Origin: Streptomyces olivochromogenes
GTDB taxonomy: Bacteria > Actinomycetota > Actinomycetes > Streptomycetales > Streptomycetaceae
Direction: 5' to 3'
DNA: 64,000 nucleotides
NCBI RefSeq assembly: GCF_021538895.1
Contig: NZ_JADDRL010000023.1
Span: 39,202-103,201 of the forward strand
How positions within the stretch are numbered: the stretch's first letter is position 1; the number at the start of each line of letters is the position of its first letter. Shown piece after piece: positions 26,825 to 35,575 of the stretch. The position numbers and the translations under genes were made by a program. The notes beneath the pieces were generated by a model. It did not search any database. It saw only the letters and a list, made by a program, of their open reading frames with translations, and was not told the origin of the DNA.

Positions 26825-27358
26825 GTGACGGATCATTCCCGCGAGACCGACTTCCGCGCCTGGGTGATTGAGCACCGAACGCGCCTGCGTACGACGGCGT
26901 TTTTGCTCTGCGGTGACTGGTACCTCGCCGATGACCTCGTCCAGGACGCGCTCGGACGGCTCTACTCCAGGTGGGGCAAGGTGGTGGCAGGCGGCGATCC
27001 GCGTGCGTACGCCCGTCGGATCCTGTGCAATCTCCACACTGACCACCGGCGTCGGCCGTCCCGGCGTGAGATCAGCGAAGCGGATGTGGCCTCGCTGCGC
27101 GCACACCCGCACATCCGCATGGCCGAGCGCGACGACGAGTTGATCGCCGCCTTGATGACAATCCCGGTCGGACAGCGGACCGTTGTGGTCCTGCGCTTCT
27201 TCGAGGATCTGTCCATAGAGCAGACCGCGGCCCTGCTCAGGACGAGTCCGGGCAACGTCAAGAGCCAGACGAGCCGCGGGCTGGAGGCCTTGCGCTCCGC
27301 ACTCCGCACGCCGCCCACCCAGCATGCGCGACCGACCGGGATCGAAGGAGCATCGTGA
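26825..27358 (+). CDS. SigE-type ECF RNA polymerase sigma factor
   Basis: 177 residues from GTG 26825 with GGAGG at 26817-26821. Region 2: RTRLRTTAFLLCGDWYLADDLVQDALGRLYSRWGKV (the DDLVQDAL core-binding helix); region 4: IPVGQRTVVVLRFFEDLSIEQTAALLRTSPGNVKSQTSRGLEALR, a clear HTH. The SigE-like actinobacterial ECF group is the best fit. The stop overlaps the GTG of the next gene (GTGA), which encodes a membrane protein likely to act as its regulator. Target promoters cannot be derived here. Confidence 0.9.
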   Translation: MTDHSRETDFRAWVIEHRTRLRTTAFLLCGDWYLADDLVQDALGRLYSRWGKVVAGGDPRAYARRILCNLHTDHRRRPSRREISEADVASLRAHPHIRMAERDDELIAALMTIPVGQRTVVVLRFFEDLSIEQTAALLRTSPGNVKSQTSRGLEALRSALRTPPTQHARPTGIEGAS

Positions 27359-28248
27359 ACCCCGACCAGACGCCCGACGAACTCACCGCGCGCATCGCGG
27401 CCATCAGCGTCAGTGCTCCCGCCGACCATATCGACATCGACGAGGCGGTCCGGGCGGGGACGAAGCGACGCCGACGCCGACGGCTCGCCACCGCCGGCGC
27501 GTTCACCTGCGTCGTCGCGCTCGCCGGATCGGTGGCCGTCGCGACGCAAGCGGGCCACGACCAGCGCGACACCATGGCCACACCCACCTTCGGCCGCGCA
27601 GCCCTGACCGCCAACGACCTCGGCGGGCGCTGGATCGCCGTCCGGGTCCAGGGCCGTGACATCTCGTCGTGGCGCGACGTCAGCGGCATTCCGGCGAACA
27701 TCATCATCGGCGCCGACGGCGAAGCGAATGCATGGCAGGTAAACACTGCCTGCGGGCCGCTGGTCGGCGGTGATTTCACCCTGGGGACGGACGGCTCCTT
27801 CACCGCCACGGTGCCGCCACGGCGGTTCCAGTCCTGCCCGAGGCTCGCCACGCCGCCGCCCGACCTCCCAGAGGCGATGGCTCGTACCGCCTACGTCGCC
27901 GTGGACGCGCAGGGTGACGCGCGCGGCCGAACGCTGCGGTTCCTGGACAGCCACAAGCGGCTCATCGCCCTGTGGCGTGAGGACACCGCGATCAGTTCGC
28001 GCGCCGCCATGACTTCCGTGTGCAAGAAGGCGCTCGGGCGCGAGTCCGCCTCCAACGGCACCTTCACCACCGTCGAGCATGTCCGCGCGAAGCACCTGGC
28101 GGCGACGAACGCCAAGTCCGAGGACGTTCTGCCCGACGTGCCCGGCGGCACCATCGCCGTCCGCTGCTCGGCGACCGACCGCGGTTCGCCGGCCAGGTAC
28201 GCGGTCACGGTCGACGGCCACAAAGTGAGGCTCCGCCCGGTCATGTAA
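27355..28248 (+). CDS. Membrane protein with META (HslJ-like) domain, partner of the ECF sigma factor
   Basis: 297 residues beginning at the overlapped GTG. Residues 1-45 are cytosolic and basic (GTKRRRRRRL) and include a short helix (PDELTARIAAISV) that could bind the sigma factor; one membrane helix follows (about 46-64). Outside lies a META-like domain (LGGRWIAVRVQGRDI ... NTACGPLVGGDFTLGTDGSFTA) and a longer tail with Cys. Genes coupled to SigE-type sigma factors often encode such proteins as anti-sigma or signal-sensing partners. No ZAS motif (HxxxCxxC) is present, so an anti-sigma role would be non-canonical. Confidence 0.8.
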   Translation: MNPDQTPDELTARIAAISVSAPADHIDIDEAVRAGTKRRRRRRLATAGAFTCVVALAGSVAVATQAGHDQRDTMATPTFGRAALTANDLGGRWIAVRVQGRDISSWRDVSGIPANIIIGADGEANAWQVNTACGPLVGGDFTLGTDGSFTATVPPRRFQSCPRLATPPPDLPEAMARTAYVAVDAQGDARGRTLRFLDSHKRLIALWREDTAISSRAAMTSVCKKALGRESASNGTFTTVEHVRAKHLAATNAKSEDVLPDVPGGTIAVRCSATDRGSPARYAVTVDGHKVRLRPVM

Positions 28249-28303
28249 CCGACCGCCCGCGAGGACCGACGGGGCCGATCAGCCTGCCCCCTACCCTGTA
28301 CGA

Positions 28304-28642
28304 GTGATCGACTACGGCGGTTCCGGTAGCCCCGCGGTCCGCGTGGGAAACCCCGGCCAGGCCTCCCTGCTTCTCTCGGAGCCGACACGGCAGTTCGAGG
28401 ATGAACCAACTCTCGACTTCCGCGGCTGGGAAGGGGCACGTACCTGGCACTCCCTCTACTACGACCTGACCATCGCGGCGGAGCACCGCCCCGGTGGCTA
28501 CGTCCACCTGACCTGGGGCATCCACGACCGGGCGCCTTCCGAGGAATGGCACTTCGAGACCACCACGGTGCACCCGGCGGGCGAGGACATGGGCAGCCTC
28601 GCCGTCGAGGTCCGTACGTTCATCGCGACCGTGGCGGAGTAG
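28304..28642 (+). CDS. DUF6228 family protein, short N-terminus
   Basis: 112 residues from GTG 28304. The conserved core is DFRGWEGARTWHSLYYDLTIAAEHRPGGYVHLTWGIHDRA...WHFETTTVHPAGEDMGSLAVEVRTFIATV. As I recall the family, homologues begin about 40-50 residues earlier with a beta-rich segment; here the first 30 residues (MIDYGGSGSPAVRVGNPGQ) do not resemble it. Either the N-terminus is lost or the family varies. Function unknown; likely cytosolic. Confidence 0.7.
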   Translation: MIDYGGSGSPAVRVGNPGQASLLLSEPTRQFEDEPTLDFRGWEGARTWHSLYYDLTIAAEHRPGGYVHLTWGIHDRAPSEEWHFETTTVHPAGEDMGSLAVEVRTFIATVAE

Positions 28643-28746
28643 ACAGGCGAGGGCGCTCGGCGTGCGGCCCTTCCCGTAGTAAGGCGGAGGGAACCGAGTG
28701 ACCGGCGTTTGTGGTCTCCGCGTCTACAACGAACGGGAGACAGCCG

Positions 28747-29136
28747 ATGGTTCAGGCAGGGCCGCCGAGTTCTTCGAGGAACTGGTCCAGAGGAATGCTG
28801 CTCGGCGTCCTCGTCGGGGGTCTGACATCGGTGGTCTCGATCGCCGCTGTCGGGAGGGTGTGGGCCGCGTGTGACATCGGCGCCAATGGAGCAGCCGACA
28901 GCATGACTCTCCTTGGTCTCGCTCCTGTCATATGGATCGCCGCAGCCGTTCCGTGGGTCGTCCTGCACGGCACCCTGGGAAGACGTCACCCCAAGGCAGC
29001 GCTGGCCGCGGGGCTCGTCTTCAGCGTGTGGTTCACGTGGTTCCTGGTGACATGGCTCGGCATGGCGGACTCCTACCCGGCCCCTCTGTGCCCAAGCAAC
29101 GTTCCTTCCTGGTGGCCGAGCTTCATCCCTACCTAG
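28747..29136 (+). CDS. Small membrane protein, 129 aa
   Basis: ATG 28747 follows GGGAGAC. Three hydrophobic helices: about residues 18-38, 51-72 and 82-103; ends SYPAPLCPSNVPSWWPSFIPT, with a Trp/Pro-rich tail. It has no motif that I recognise. The upstream frame to 28711 lacks a ribosome site. Neighbours are unrelated. Confidence 0.65.
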   Translation: MVQAGPPSSSRNWSRGMLLGVLVGGLTSVVSIAAVGRVWAACDIGANGAADSMTLLGLAPVIWIAAAVPWVVLHGTLGRRHPKAALAAGLVFSVWFTWFLVTWLGMADSYPAPLCPSNVPSWWPSFIPT

Positions 29137-29473
29137 CCGTGCGGCCGGACCGATGTGCGCGGGTGTACCGATGGCCCGCCCATGAGCCGAGCCATACCGG
29201 CCGGAATGTGTGATTCCGGCGTTGATGACCAGAACGCGACCATTTTCAGCCACACCTGCGATCAGGCGGGCCGCATGCGCGATCGGTCGGCACGGTCGGG
29301 TGATCGGTTGCGGCTCCACTGCTCGAAGTTGGGACCGACAGGCGTCATTCATCCGAAAGTGGCCGCCATCTGACGCAAAATTTCCCGCCTTGACGCCAAA
29401 GATGCAAAGGAATCGACCGAAACTGAGCATTGGCCTTTGACGGCTGATCTGTCGGTCCCTGAATGTCGTTCAC
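29137..29473. promoter_or_regulatory. Upstream region of the NRPS operon
   Basis: About 335 bases with no gene. It is distinctly less GC-rich than the flanks near 29340-29470. TTGACG at 29390 and again at 29437 could be -35 elements (the latter with TGAATG 17 bases on); neither -10 is strong. This would be the promoter for the MFS-NRPS operon. No clear palindrome or regulator gene is adjacent, so pathway control is probably elsewhere. Confidence 0.4.
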
Positions 29474-30835
29474 ATGCCCGTAACACCCCGAGCCGCCACA
29501 AGCGGCCCGTTGCGCATGCCCGATTTCCGCTTCTTGCTCGCCGGAGCAGCCGCAGGGCAGCTCGGCGCCCAGGTCACCCTGGTGGCGCTGCCCCTCGTAG
29601 CCGTGCTCGAACTCGACGCATCGGCCTTCCAGGTAGGACTGCTGACGGCGGCCGAGACCGCCGCGTTCCTGCTCATCGGGTTGCCCGCCGGAGCGTGGAC
29701 CGACCGGATGCGCAAGCGGCCCCTGATGATCCGGGCCGACATCGTGCGCGCGGCGGCCATGGCGAGCATCCCGCTCGCAGCCGCCGCCGGCGCCCTGACC
29801 ATGGCCCAGCTCTACGCCGTGGCCCTCATCACCGGCGTGGCCACTGTCTTCTTCGACGTGGCACACCAGAGCTTCCTGCCCCAACTGCTGCCCAAGGAAC
29901 AACTGGTGGCCGGCAACGGGGCGCTGGAGACGGTCCGCTCCTCGGCGCAGGTGACGGGCCCCGGACTCGGCGGCGGACTCGTCCAGTTGGTGGGAGCCCA
30001 CCTCGCGATCGTGGCCGACGCGATCGGCTACGCCCTGTCCGCGCTGCTCCTCCTCGGCATCAAGACACCCGAGAACAGCCCCCAGCCGGAGCCCAGTTCC
30101 TCCTTGCGCAAGGACATAGCCGAAGGCGTGCGCTTCGTCTTCGGGCACCCGCTGCTGCGCGTCATCGCCCTCACCACCGGTCTCGCCAACCTCTTCAGCG
30201 CCGTGGTCATGGCGACCCAGACCGTGTTCCTGGTACGGGTGCTGGGGCTGGAGCCCGGCGCGATCGGCCTGGTGCTGTCCGCGTCGGCCGTCGGCGGACT
30301 CGCCGGTGCGCTGTGTGCCGGAGGGCTCGCCGCCCGGCTCGGCCAGGCCCGCACGATCTGGCTGTCCCTGCTCGTCACCGGCCCGTTCGCACTGCTGTGG
30401 CCGCTGTCCGGACACGGAGTGGCCGGCGCCGCCATGTTCGCGGCCGGGTCCGGCGTCGTCTTCTTCGGCGCCGTCGTCTACAACGTGGCCCAGGTGAGCT
30501 TCCGTCAGGCGCTGTGCCCGCCCCGGCTGCTCGGCCGGATGAACGCCACCCTGCGTTTCCTCATGTGGGGAACCCTCCCGCTCGGCGGACTGCTCGGCGG
30601 CGCCCTGGCCGACACCTTCGGCCCGCGCACGGCACTGGCATGCAGCGCCGCGGGCTTCCTCGCCGTACCCCTGCCGCTGCTGCTGTCCTCGCTGCGCGGG
30701 ATGCGGGACCTTCCGACGACCACGGACACCGACGAGCACCCGACCGACGACGCCCCCGCCCTCGCGGAGGACCGGTCCGAGTACCAGTCGGCCGACGACC
30801 AGCCCGCCGCCGACCAGTCCGCTCCGGTGAGCTGA
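29474..30835 (+). CDS. MFS exporter of the NRPS operon
   Basis: 453 residues of major facilitator type, about 12 hydrophobic helices. The loop 2-3 motif reads GLPAGAWTDRMRKRPLM (a GxxxDRxxRR-like sequence); other parts (VATVFFDVAHQSFLPQLLPKEQLVAGNGALETVRSSAQVTGPGLGG) match the MFS_3/EntS-like exporter branch that secretes siderophores and peptides. The last about 45 residues are an acidic, Ser/Ala-rich tail (TTTDTDEHPTDDAPALAEDRSE...), unusual in length. It is the first gene of the packed operon, so it probably exports the NRPS product. Confidence 0.88.
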   Translation: MPVTPRAATSGPLRMPDFRFLLAGAAAGQLGAQVTLVALPLVAVLELDASAFQVGLLTAAETAAFLLIGLPAGAWTDRMRKRPLMIRADIVRAAAMASIPLAAAAGALTMAQLYAVALITGVATVFFDVAHQSFLPQLLPKEQLVAGNGALETVRSSAQVTGPGLGGGLVQLVGAHLAIVADAIGYALSALLLLGIKTPENSPQPEPSSSLRKDIAEGVRFVFGHPLLRVIALTTGLANLFSAVVMATQTVFLVRVLGLEPGAIGLVLSASAVGGLAGALCAGGLAARLGQARTIWLSLLVTGPFALLWPLSGHGVAGAAMFAAGSGVVFFGAVVYNVAQVSFRQALCPPRLLGRMNATLRFLMWGTLPLGGLLGGALADTFGPRTALACSAAGFLAVPLPLLLSSLRGMRDLPTTTDTDEHPTDDAPALAEDRSEYQSADDQPAADQSAPVS

Positions 30836-30915
30836 GCTCCCCCGGCCCTCCCGTCCGCGACAGCTCCGCAAGCCCCGCAAGCCCCGCAAGAACGTTCCAC
30901 CACAGAAAGGCCCAC

Positions 30916-32211
30916 GTGCCCAGCATCACGAGCCAGTATCTGGCCCGCTATCGGCGACTCGGCGCCGGCGAAGGGGCCGACGATCCGCTTCCCGTCACCG
31001 GAGCCCAGCGCCGCTTCGTTCTGGTGCGCTCCCTGGACCCCGTCGGGCGACCGGACCTGGTGCCCATGTTCTTCGCCTTCCCGCGCGGCACCGTCGACCC
31101 GGCGCGTCTCACGGCGGCGGCCGACCGCCTCGCCGCCCTGCATCCCGTGCTGCGCGCCCGGCCGACCGTGGTGCGCGGCACGCCCGTACTCCTCCCGCAG
31201 CAGCCCGCCGTACCGCTCGCCCGGGTGCACCCCGCCCCCGGTGAGGACACCACGTCCACGCTGCGCCGGGCGCTCGCCGACTGGACCCCGCAGGGCCCGC
31301 CGATACGGATGTTCCTGGCACAGGACGAAGCGGACGACGGTGAGGAGGTCCTCGCCATCGTCCTGGACCACGCCGCCTGCGACGGCCAGTCACTGGCCCG
31401 CCTGGTGGACGAGCTCGAAGCCGCCTACACCGAGGGGCCCGCCGCCACCGGGCCGGGCCCCGGCGAGGCCGTCGCCGAACTGGCCTCCTACCGGGAAGCC
31501 GTCCTGCTCCAACTGGAGGCCGAGGACCGCGCCTCCTCCCCCGCCGCGATGGCCTATTGGGGCGAACGGCTGCGCGCCACACGCGAACAGGCGCCGCAGC
31601 CGCGGGCGAACCGACCGATTGCCGCGGAACTGCCCAGCGGCTCCGCCGAGTTGATGCTGCCCTCCGCCGCCCCCGGCGTGCCCTTCCCCGACCTGCTCGA
31701 CGCCTGCCGGGCCGCCGCGCGGACGCTGTACGGGGCGGGGCACGTCGTACCGATCGGGTATCCGTGGGGCGGGCGGCCGCCCGGCGCCGCGCCGGTGCTC
31801 GGCTGCTTCCTCAACACCGTGGTCTTCCCGGCCGCGACCGCGCAGACCTCCGACGCGCACCCGACGTCCTCCGCCTGGTGGGACGACCTGGACCGGGCCG
31901 ACACTCCCTTCGACGCCGTGGTGCACGCCGCCCGGGCCGCGGGCTCCGGCTGGACCGGCCGGCTCGACGGCCTGCTCACCGTGGACGACGCGACCCGGCG
32001 CCCGCTGCTGCGCCTCGGTGGTGTGACGGCCCGTGAGATCCACATCGACGGCAGATCCGTCCGCGGTCCCTTCGCCGTCTCCGTCACCCAGGGGACCGAG
32101 CTGCACCTGCGCATGGTGTGGGACCGCGCCGTCCTCGACGACGACACCGCCGAACGCGCCTTCACCGCACTGACCGACGCCGTGAGAGAACCGGCCGGCA
32201 CACCCGGCTGA
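30916..32211 (+). CDS. Free-standing NRPS condensation-domain protein
   Basis: 431 residues from GTG 30916 with GAAAGG upstream. The chain begins DPLPVTGAQRRFVLVRSL (C1-like). The C3 motif reads DHAACDG (D151-G157), so the first His of HHxxxDG is replaced by Asp while the catalytic second His (H152) and Asp (D156) remain. Later parts are VPIGYPWGGRPPGAAPVLGCFLNTVVFPA (C5-like NxxP region). No A or T domain is attached. It may add an acyl or amino acid to a carrier held by another protein, or act as a final or cyclising condensation unit in trans. The neighbouring carrier proteins and exporter place it in the pathway. Confidence 0.85.
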   Translation: MPSITSQYLARYRRLGAGEGADDPLPVTGAQRRFVLVRSLDPVGRPDLVPMFFAFPRGTVDPARLTAAADRLAALHPVLRARPTVVRGTPVLLPQQPAVPLARVHPAPGEDTTSTLRRALADWTPQGPPIRMFLAQDEADDGEEVLAIVLDHAACDGQSLARLVDELEAAYTEGPAATGPGPGEAVAELASYREAVLLQLEAEDRASSPAAMAYWGERLRATREQAPQPRANRPIAAELPSGSAELMLPSAAPGVPFPDLLDACRAAARTLYGAGHVVPIGYPWGGRPPGAAPVLGCFLNTVVFPAATAQTSDAHPTSSAWWDDLDRADTPFDAVVHAARAAGSGWTGRLDGLLTVDDATRRPLLRLGGVTAREIHIDGRSVRGPFAVSVTQGTELHLRMVWDRAVLDDDTAERAFTALTDAVREPAGTPG

Positions 32212-32380
32212 TCCGTCCGCGCCGGTGCCGACCGGCCCCGACGACCGACAGGCACCGACGACCCGACCATCACCGACAGTTGGGCCCCGCCGCGCGATCC
32301 GCGGACGGCCCGCGCACCCCCGCCGGGCACGACCGCGCCCGGCACGAACAGAACCGACCCGACAACCCCAGGGATCGCCC

Positions 32381-35300
32381 ATGCTCCCCCTCTCCTCCTC
32401 GCAGGAGATCGTCTGGCTGCACGAGCAAGTGCAACCGGGCAGCCGCGCCTACAACTTCACCGGCGCCCTCGACCTCTACGGCACCCTCGACGTCGAGGCA
32501 CTACGCCGTGGACTCGGCGCCACACTCGACCGGCACCCCGGTCTGCGGCTCGAACTCGTCGCCGTCGAAGGGGCGATGCCCGGACAGCGCGTGGCCGGGA
32601 CCTGCGCGCCCCGCCTGCACACGGTCGACCTGAGCGGCGAGGACGATCCGGAGGCGGCGTTCGCGCGACTGCTGCGCACCGAGGCCGAGACGCCGCTCGA
32701 CACCTTCGAGGCGCCGCTGCTGCGCTGGACGCTGGTCCGGCTCGCCGAGGACCACCACCGTCTCATCCATGTCGAGCACCACCTCATCCACGACGGCCAC
32801 TCGTTCGCGATCCTGCTCGACGACGTCTTCCGCGTCTACCGGGGTCATGTCCTGGGTGAGCCGGTCACCCTGCCGCCCGCGTCCTCGTACGCCGACCACG
32901 TCCGCGCCCAGGCCCAGGCCCCGTTCGCGACGGAGAGCCTCGACTTCTGGACCCGCGAACTCGGCGACCTCGCCCACGACATGCCGCTGCCCGGACTGAC
33001 CCGGCCCGGCGCACGGCGCAGGCACCACGGCGGACAGCTGCGTCAGTCGATCGGCGCCGACCTCGCCGTACGACTGCGGGAACACGCCCGCGAGCGGGGG
33101 CTGACGCCGTTCGCCACCCTCCTCGGTCTCTTCGCCGAAATGCTGCGCCGGCACAGCGGCCGTTCGCAGATGGTCGTCGGCACCGCGGTCGGCAACCGCC
33201 CGCGCGGCTACGAGGACGCGGTCGGGATGTTCGTCAACACGATCCCGCTGCCGCTGAGGCTCGACCCCGCCGCGCCGGCCGAAGAGGCCATGGACGAGGT
33301 CACCGACATCCTCATCAGGGCCCTGCCGCATCAGGAGGTGCCGGTCCAGGAGCTCACCCGCGCCCTCGGCATGCACACCTCGGGCGCCGACAACCCGCTC
33401 TTCAGCGTCATGTTCAGCGCCCATGACGCGCCGCTGCCCGAAATCGACATCCCCGGACTGGAGATCACCCTCTTCGAGGGCTTCAACACCGGCACCACCC
33501 GCTTCGACCTGGACGTCGTGCTGCTGCCGGACGACAGGCGGGGCGTCACCACCCGCCACGGGGCCGCCGGTATGACCCTCGTCTGGGACTACGACGCCGA
33601 CCTGTTCGGCGAGGACGTGGCCAGGCTGCTCGCCGGACGGTTTCTGGACCTGGTGCGGGCCTACCTCGACGCCCCCGCGACCGCCCTCGCCGACCTCGCG
33701 CCCACGCGCCCGCAGGAGATCCGGCCGGCCGCGCTGGCGGAGCGGCCGGAACGCGACCCGCTCGACCCGGTGGCCGGCCAGGAACCGGAGCTGCCCGCGC
33801 TGCTCATCGGTGCCCGCCGCATCACCTACGGCGAGCTGGACGCGCGGGTCGAGGCGCTCGCCGAACGGCTGCGCGCCGCCGGGGTGACGGCGGGCCTGCC
33901 CGTGGCCGCCGTACTCCCCCGCGGCCTCGACTCGGTGACCACGCTGCTGGCCTGTCTGCGCACCGGAGCGGTGTACTGCCCGCTCTCGCCGTCCGACCCC
34001 CAGGCCCGCATCGACTTGCTCCTGACACGGCTTGCCCCGGCGCTCGTCCTGACCTCGGCCGACAGCGCGGTGACGATTCCGGACGGCCTGCCCGCCGCCC
34101 CGGCCGACTCCCCCGTGCTGCCCCGGGCACACCAGGCGGAGGCGGTGCCGGGTGCCTCGTACATCATCCACACCTCGGGCTCCACGGGTGTCCCCAAGCC
34201 GGTCGCCGTCGGCCGCGCGGCGCTGGAGCACCATCTGACCGCCACCGCCGACCGTTTCGGCCTGGCGCCCGGCGACCGGGTCCTGCTGTTCGCCCAGCCG
34301 TCCTTCGACGTGGCACTCGAAGAGGTACTGCCGTCGCTCCACGCCGGAGCCTGCCTCGTCGTCCCCGAGCACGAAGTGCCCACCGGCCCCGAACTGACCG
34401 GACTGCTCGGCGCGGCCCGTGTCACCGTCGCCAACCTTCCCACCAGCTATTTCCTCGCCACCCGCGAGGACATGCGGCCCGCGCTGCGGGACGGGGCGTG
34501 GGCACCGCGACTGCTCGTGCTCGGCGGGGAGCGGCTGCCCGCCGACGTGCTGCGGGACTTCATGGCCGACACCGACGTCAGGGTGCTCAACGTGTACGGC
34601 GTCACCGAGGCCGCAATCAGCTCGACCGTTCACGAGATCAGCCGCGAGGCGCTCGCCGACGGGGCCGAGATCCCGCTCGGCACGGAGCTGCCCGGCGAGC
34701 GGGTGCACGTCCTGGACGCCGGGCACCGCCCGCTGCCCTCCGGCGCGGTCGGTGAACTCGCCATCGCCGGACCGGGACTCGCCGAGGGCTACGCCGGCAA
34801 CCCCGAGGCCACGGCCGCCCGCTTCGTGACCGTCGACGCGCTCGGCGGTGAGCGGGTCTACCTCACCGGTGACCTCGGCTACCGGGGCCTCGACGGTCTG
34901 CTGTACTTCCTCGGCCGCCGCGACAACCAGATCAAGCTGCGCGGCCACCGCATCGAACTCGAAGAGGTGGAGGCCGCCGCTTCCGCCGCGCTCGGCGGCC
35001 GTTCCTGCGCGGTCGTCCTGGACCGGGAGGCGCCCGGCGGCCCCCGGCTCGTCGGCTTCCTGGAGGCCCCGGCGGGTGCGGACGCCCACGGGGCATGGGA
35101 CGAGCACGCGTTGCACACCGAGTTGAGCCGGCGACTGCCCGGTGCGCTGGTACCGGCCCGCTGGGCGCGGCTGGAGAGCATGCCGACGCTGGCCGGGGGC
35201 AAGCCCGACCGGGTGGCGCTCGCCCGCAGGGCCGCCGCGCTCGAACCCGCCGAGCCCTCCGGTTCGGCCAGTTCCGCCGGTTCCGCCGTGTCCGAGGGCA

Positions 35301-35575
35301 CGGCCGGCGACCAGCCAGCCGTTCCCGCCGATCCGATGACCGCCCTGCTCGCCGAAGGCTGGCGCGAAGTCCTCGGCCACGGCCGCTTCGACGAGACCTC
35401 GCACTTCTTCAAGACCGGCGGCCACTCGCTGCTCGCGGCTCAGCTCGCCGCCTGGCTGGAACCGCGGCTCGGGCAGCGCCCGCCGCTGCGAGTGCTGTTC
35501 CAGAACCCGGTGCTCGCCGACCAGGCCGGTGCGCTCGCGGCCACCGCCCCCGCCACCACCTCGACGGAGTCGTGA
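32381..35575 (+). CDS. NRPS, C-A-T module (predicted basic/ornithine-like substrate)
   Basis: 1064 residues from ATG 32381. C domain about 1-430 with HHLIHDG (133-139, intact HHxxxDG). A domain about 460-940: HTSGSTGVPKPV (A3), NVYGVTE (A5), YLTGDLGYR (A7) and GGKPDRVAL (A10 Lys). Reading the ten specificity positions by alignment to GrsA-PheA gives D-V-E-N-V-G-V-I-S-K; the Asp-x-Glu-Asn opening resembles ornithine/N5-hydroxyornithine codes, so a basic side chain is likely. Carrier domain: FFKTGGHSLLA, Ser1016. No epimerase or methylase inserts. The stop overlaps the next start (TGATG). Substrate choice is inference; module type is firm. Confidence 0.9.
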   Translation: MLPLSSSQEIVWLHEQVQPGSRAYNFTGALDLYGTLDVEALRRGLGATLDRHPGLRLELVAVEGAMPGQRVAGTCAPRLHTVDLSGEDDPEAAFARLLRTEAETPLDTFEAPLLRWTLVRLAEDHHRLIHVEHHLIHDGHSFAILLDDVFRVYRGHVLGEPVTLPPASSYADHVRAQAQAPFATESLDFWTRELGDLAHDMPLPGLTRPGARRRHHGGQLRQSIGADLAVRLREHARERGLTPFATLLGLFAEMLRRHSGRSQMVVGTAVGNRPRGYEDAVGMFVNTIPLPLRLDPAAPAEEAMDEVTDILIRALPHQEVPVQELTRALGMHTSGADNPLFSVMFSAHDAPLPEIDIPGLEITLFEGFNTGTTRFDLDVVLLPDDRRGVTTRHGAAGMTLVWDYDADLFGEDVARLLAGRFLDLVRAYLDAPATALADLAPTRPQEIRPAALAERPERDPLDPVAGQEPELPALLIGARRITYGELDARVEALAERLRAAGVTAGLPVAAVLPRGLDSVTTLLACLRTGAVYCPLSPSDPQARIDLLLTRLAPALVLTSADSAVTIPDGLPAAPADSPVLPRAHQAEAVPGASYIIHTSGSTGVPKPVAVGRAALEHHLTATADRFGLAPGDRVLLFAQPSFDVALEEVLPSLHAGACLVVPEHEVPTGPELTGLLGAARVTVANLPTSYFLATREDMRPALRDGAWAPRLLVLGGERLPADVLRDFMADTDVRVLNVYGVTEAAISSTVHEISREALADGAEIPLGTELPGERVHVLDAGHRPLPSGAVGELAIAGPGLAEGYAGNPEATAARFVTVDALGGERVYLTGDLGYRGLDGLLYFLGRRDNQIKLRGHRIELEEVEAAASAALGGRSCAVVLDREAPGGPRLVGFLEAPAGADAHGAWDEHALHTELSRRLPGALVPARWARLESMPTLAGGKPDRVALARRAAALEPAEPSGSASSAGSAVSEGTAGDQPAVPADPMTALLAEGWREVLGHGRFDETSHFFKTGGHSLLAAQLAAWLEPRLGQRPPLRVLFQNPVLADQAGALAATAPATTSTES

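Noticed and set aside
32501..35425. 974-aa antisense frame across the NRPS
   Set aside because: Shadow frame; low-complexity composition and no domain.
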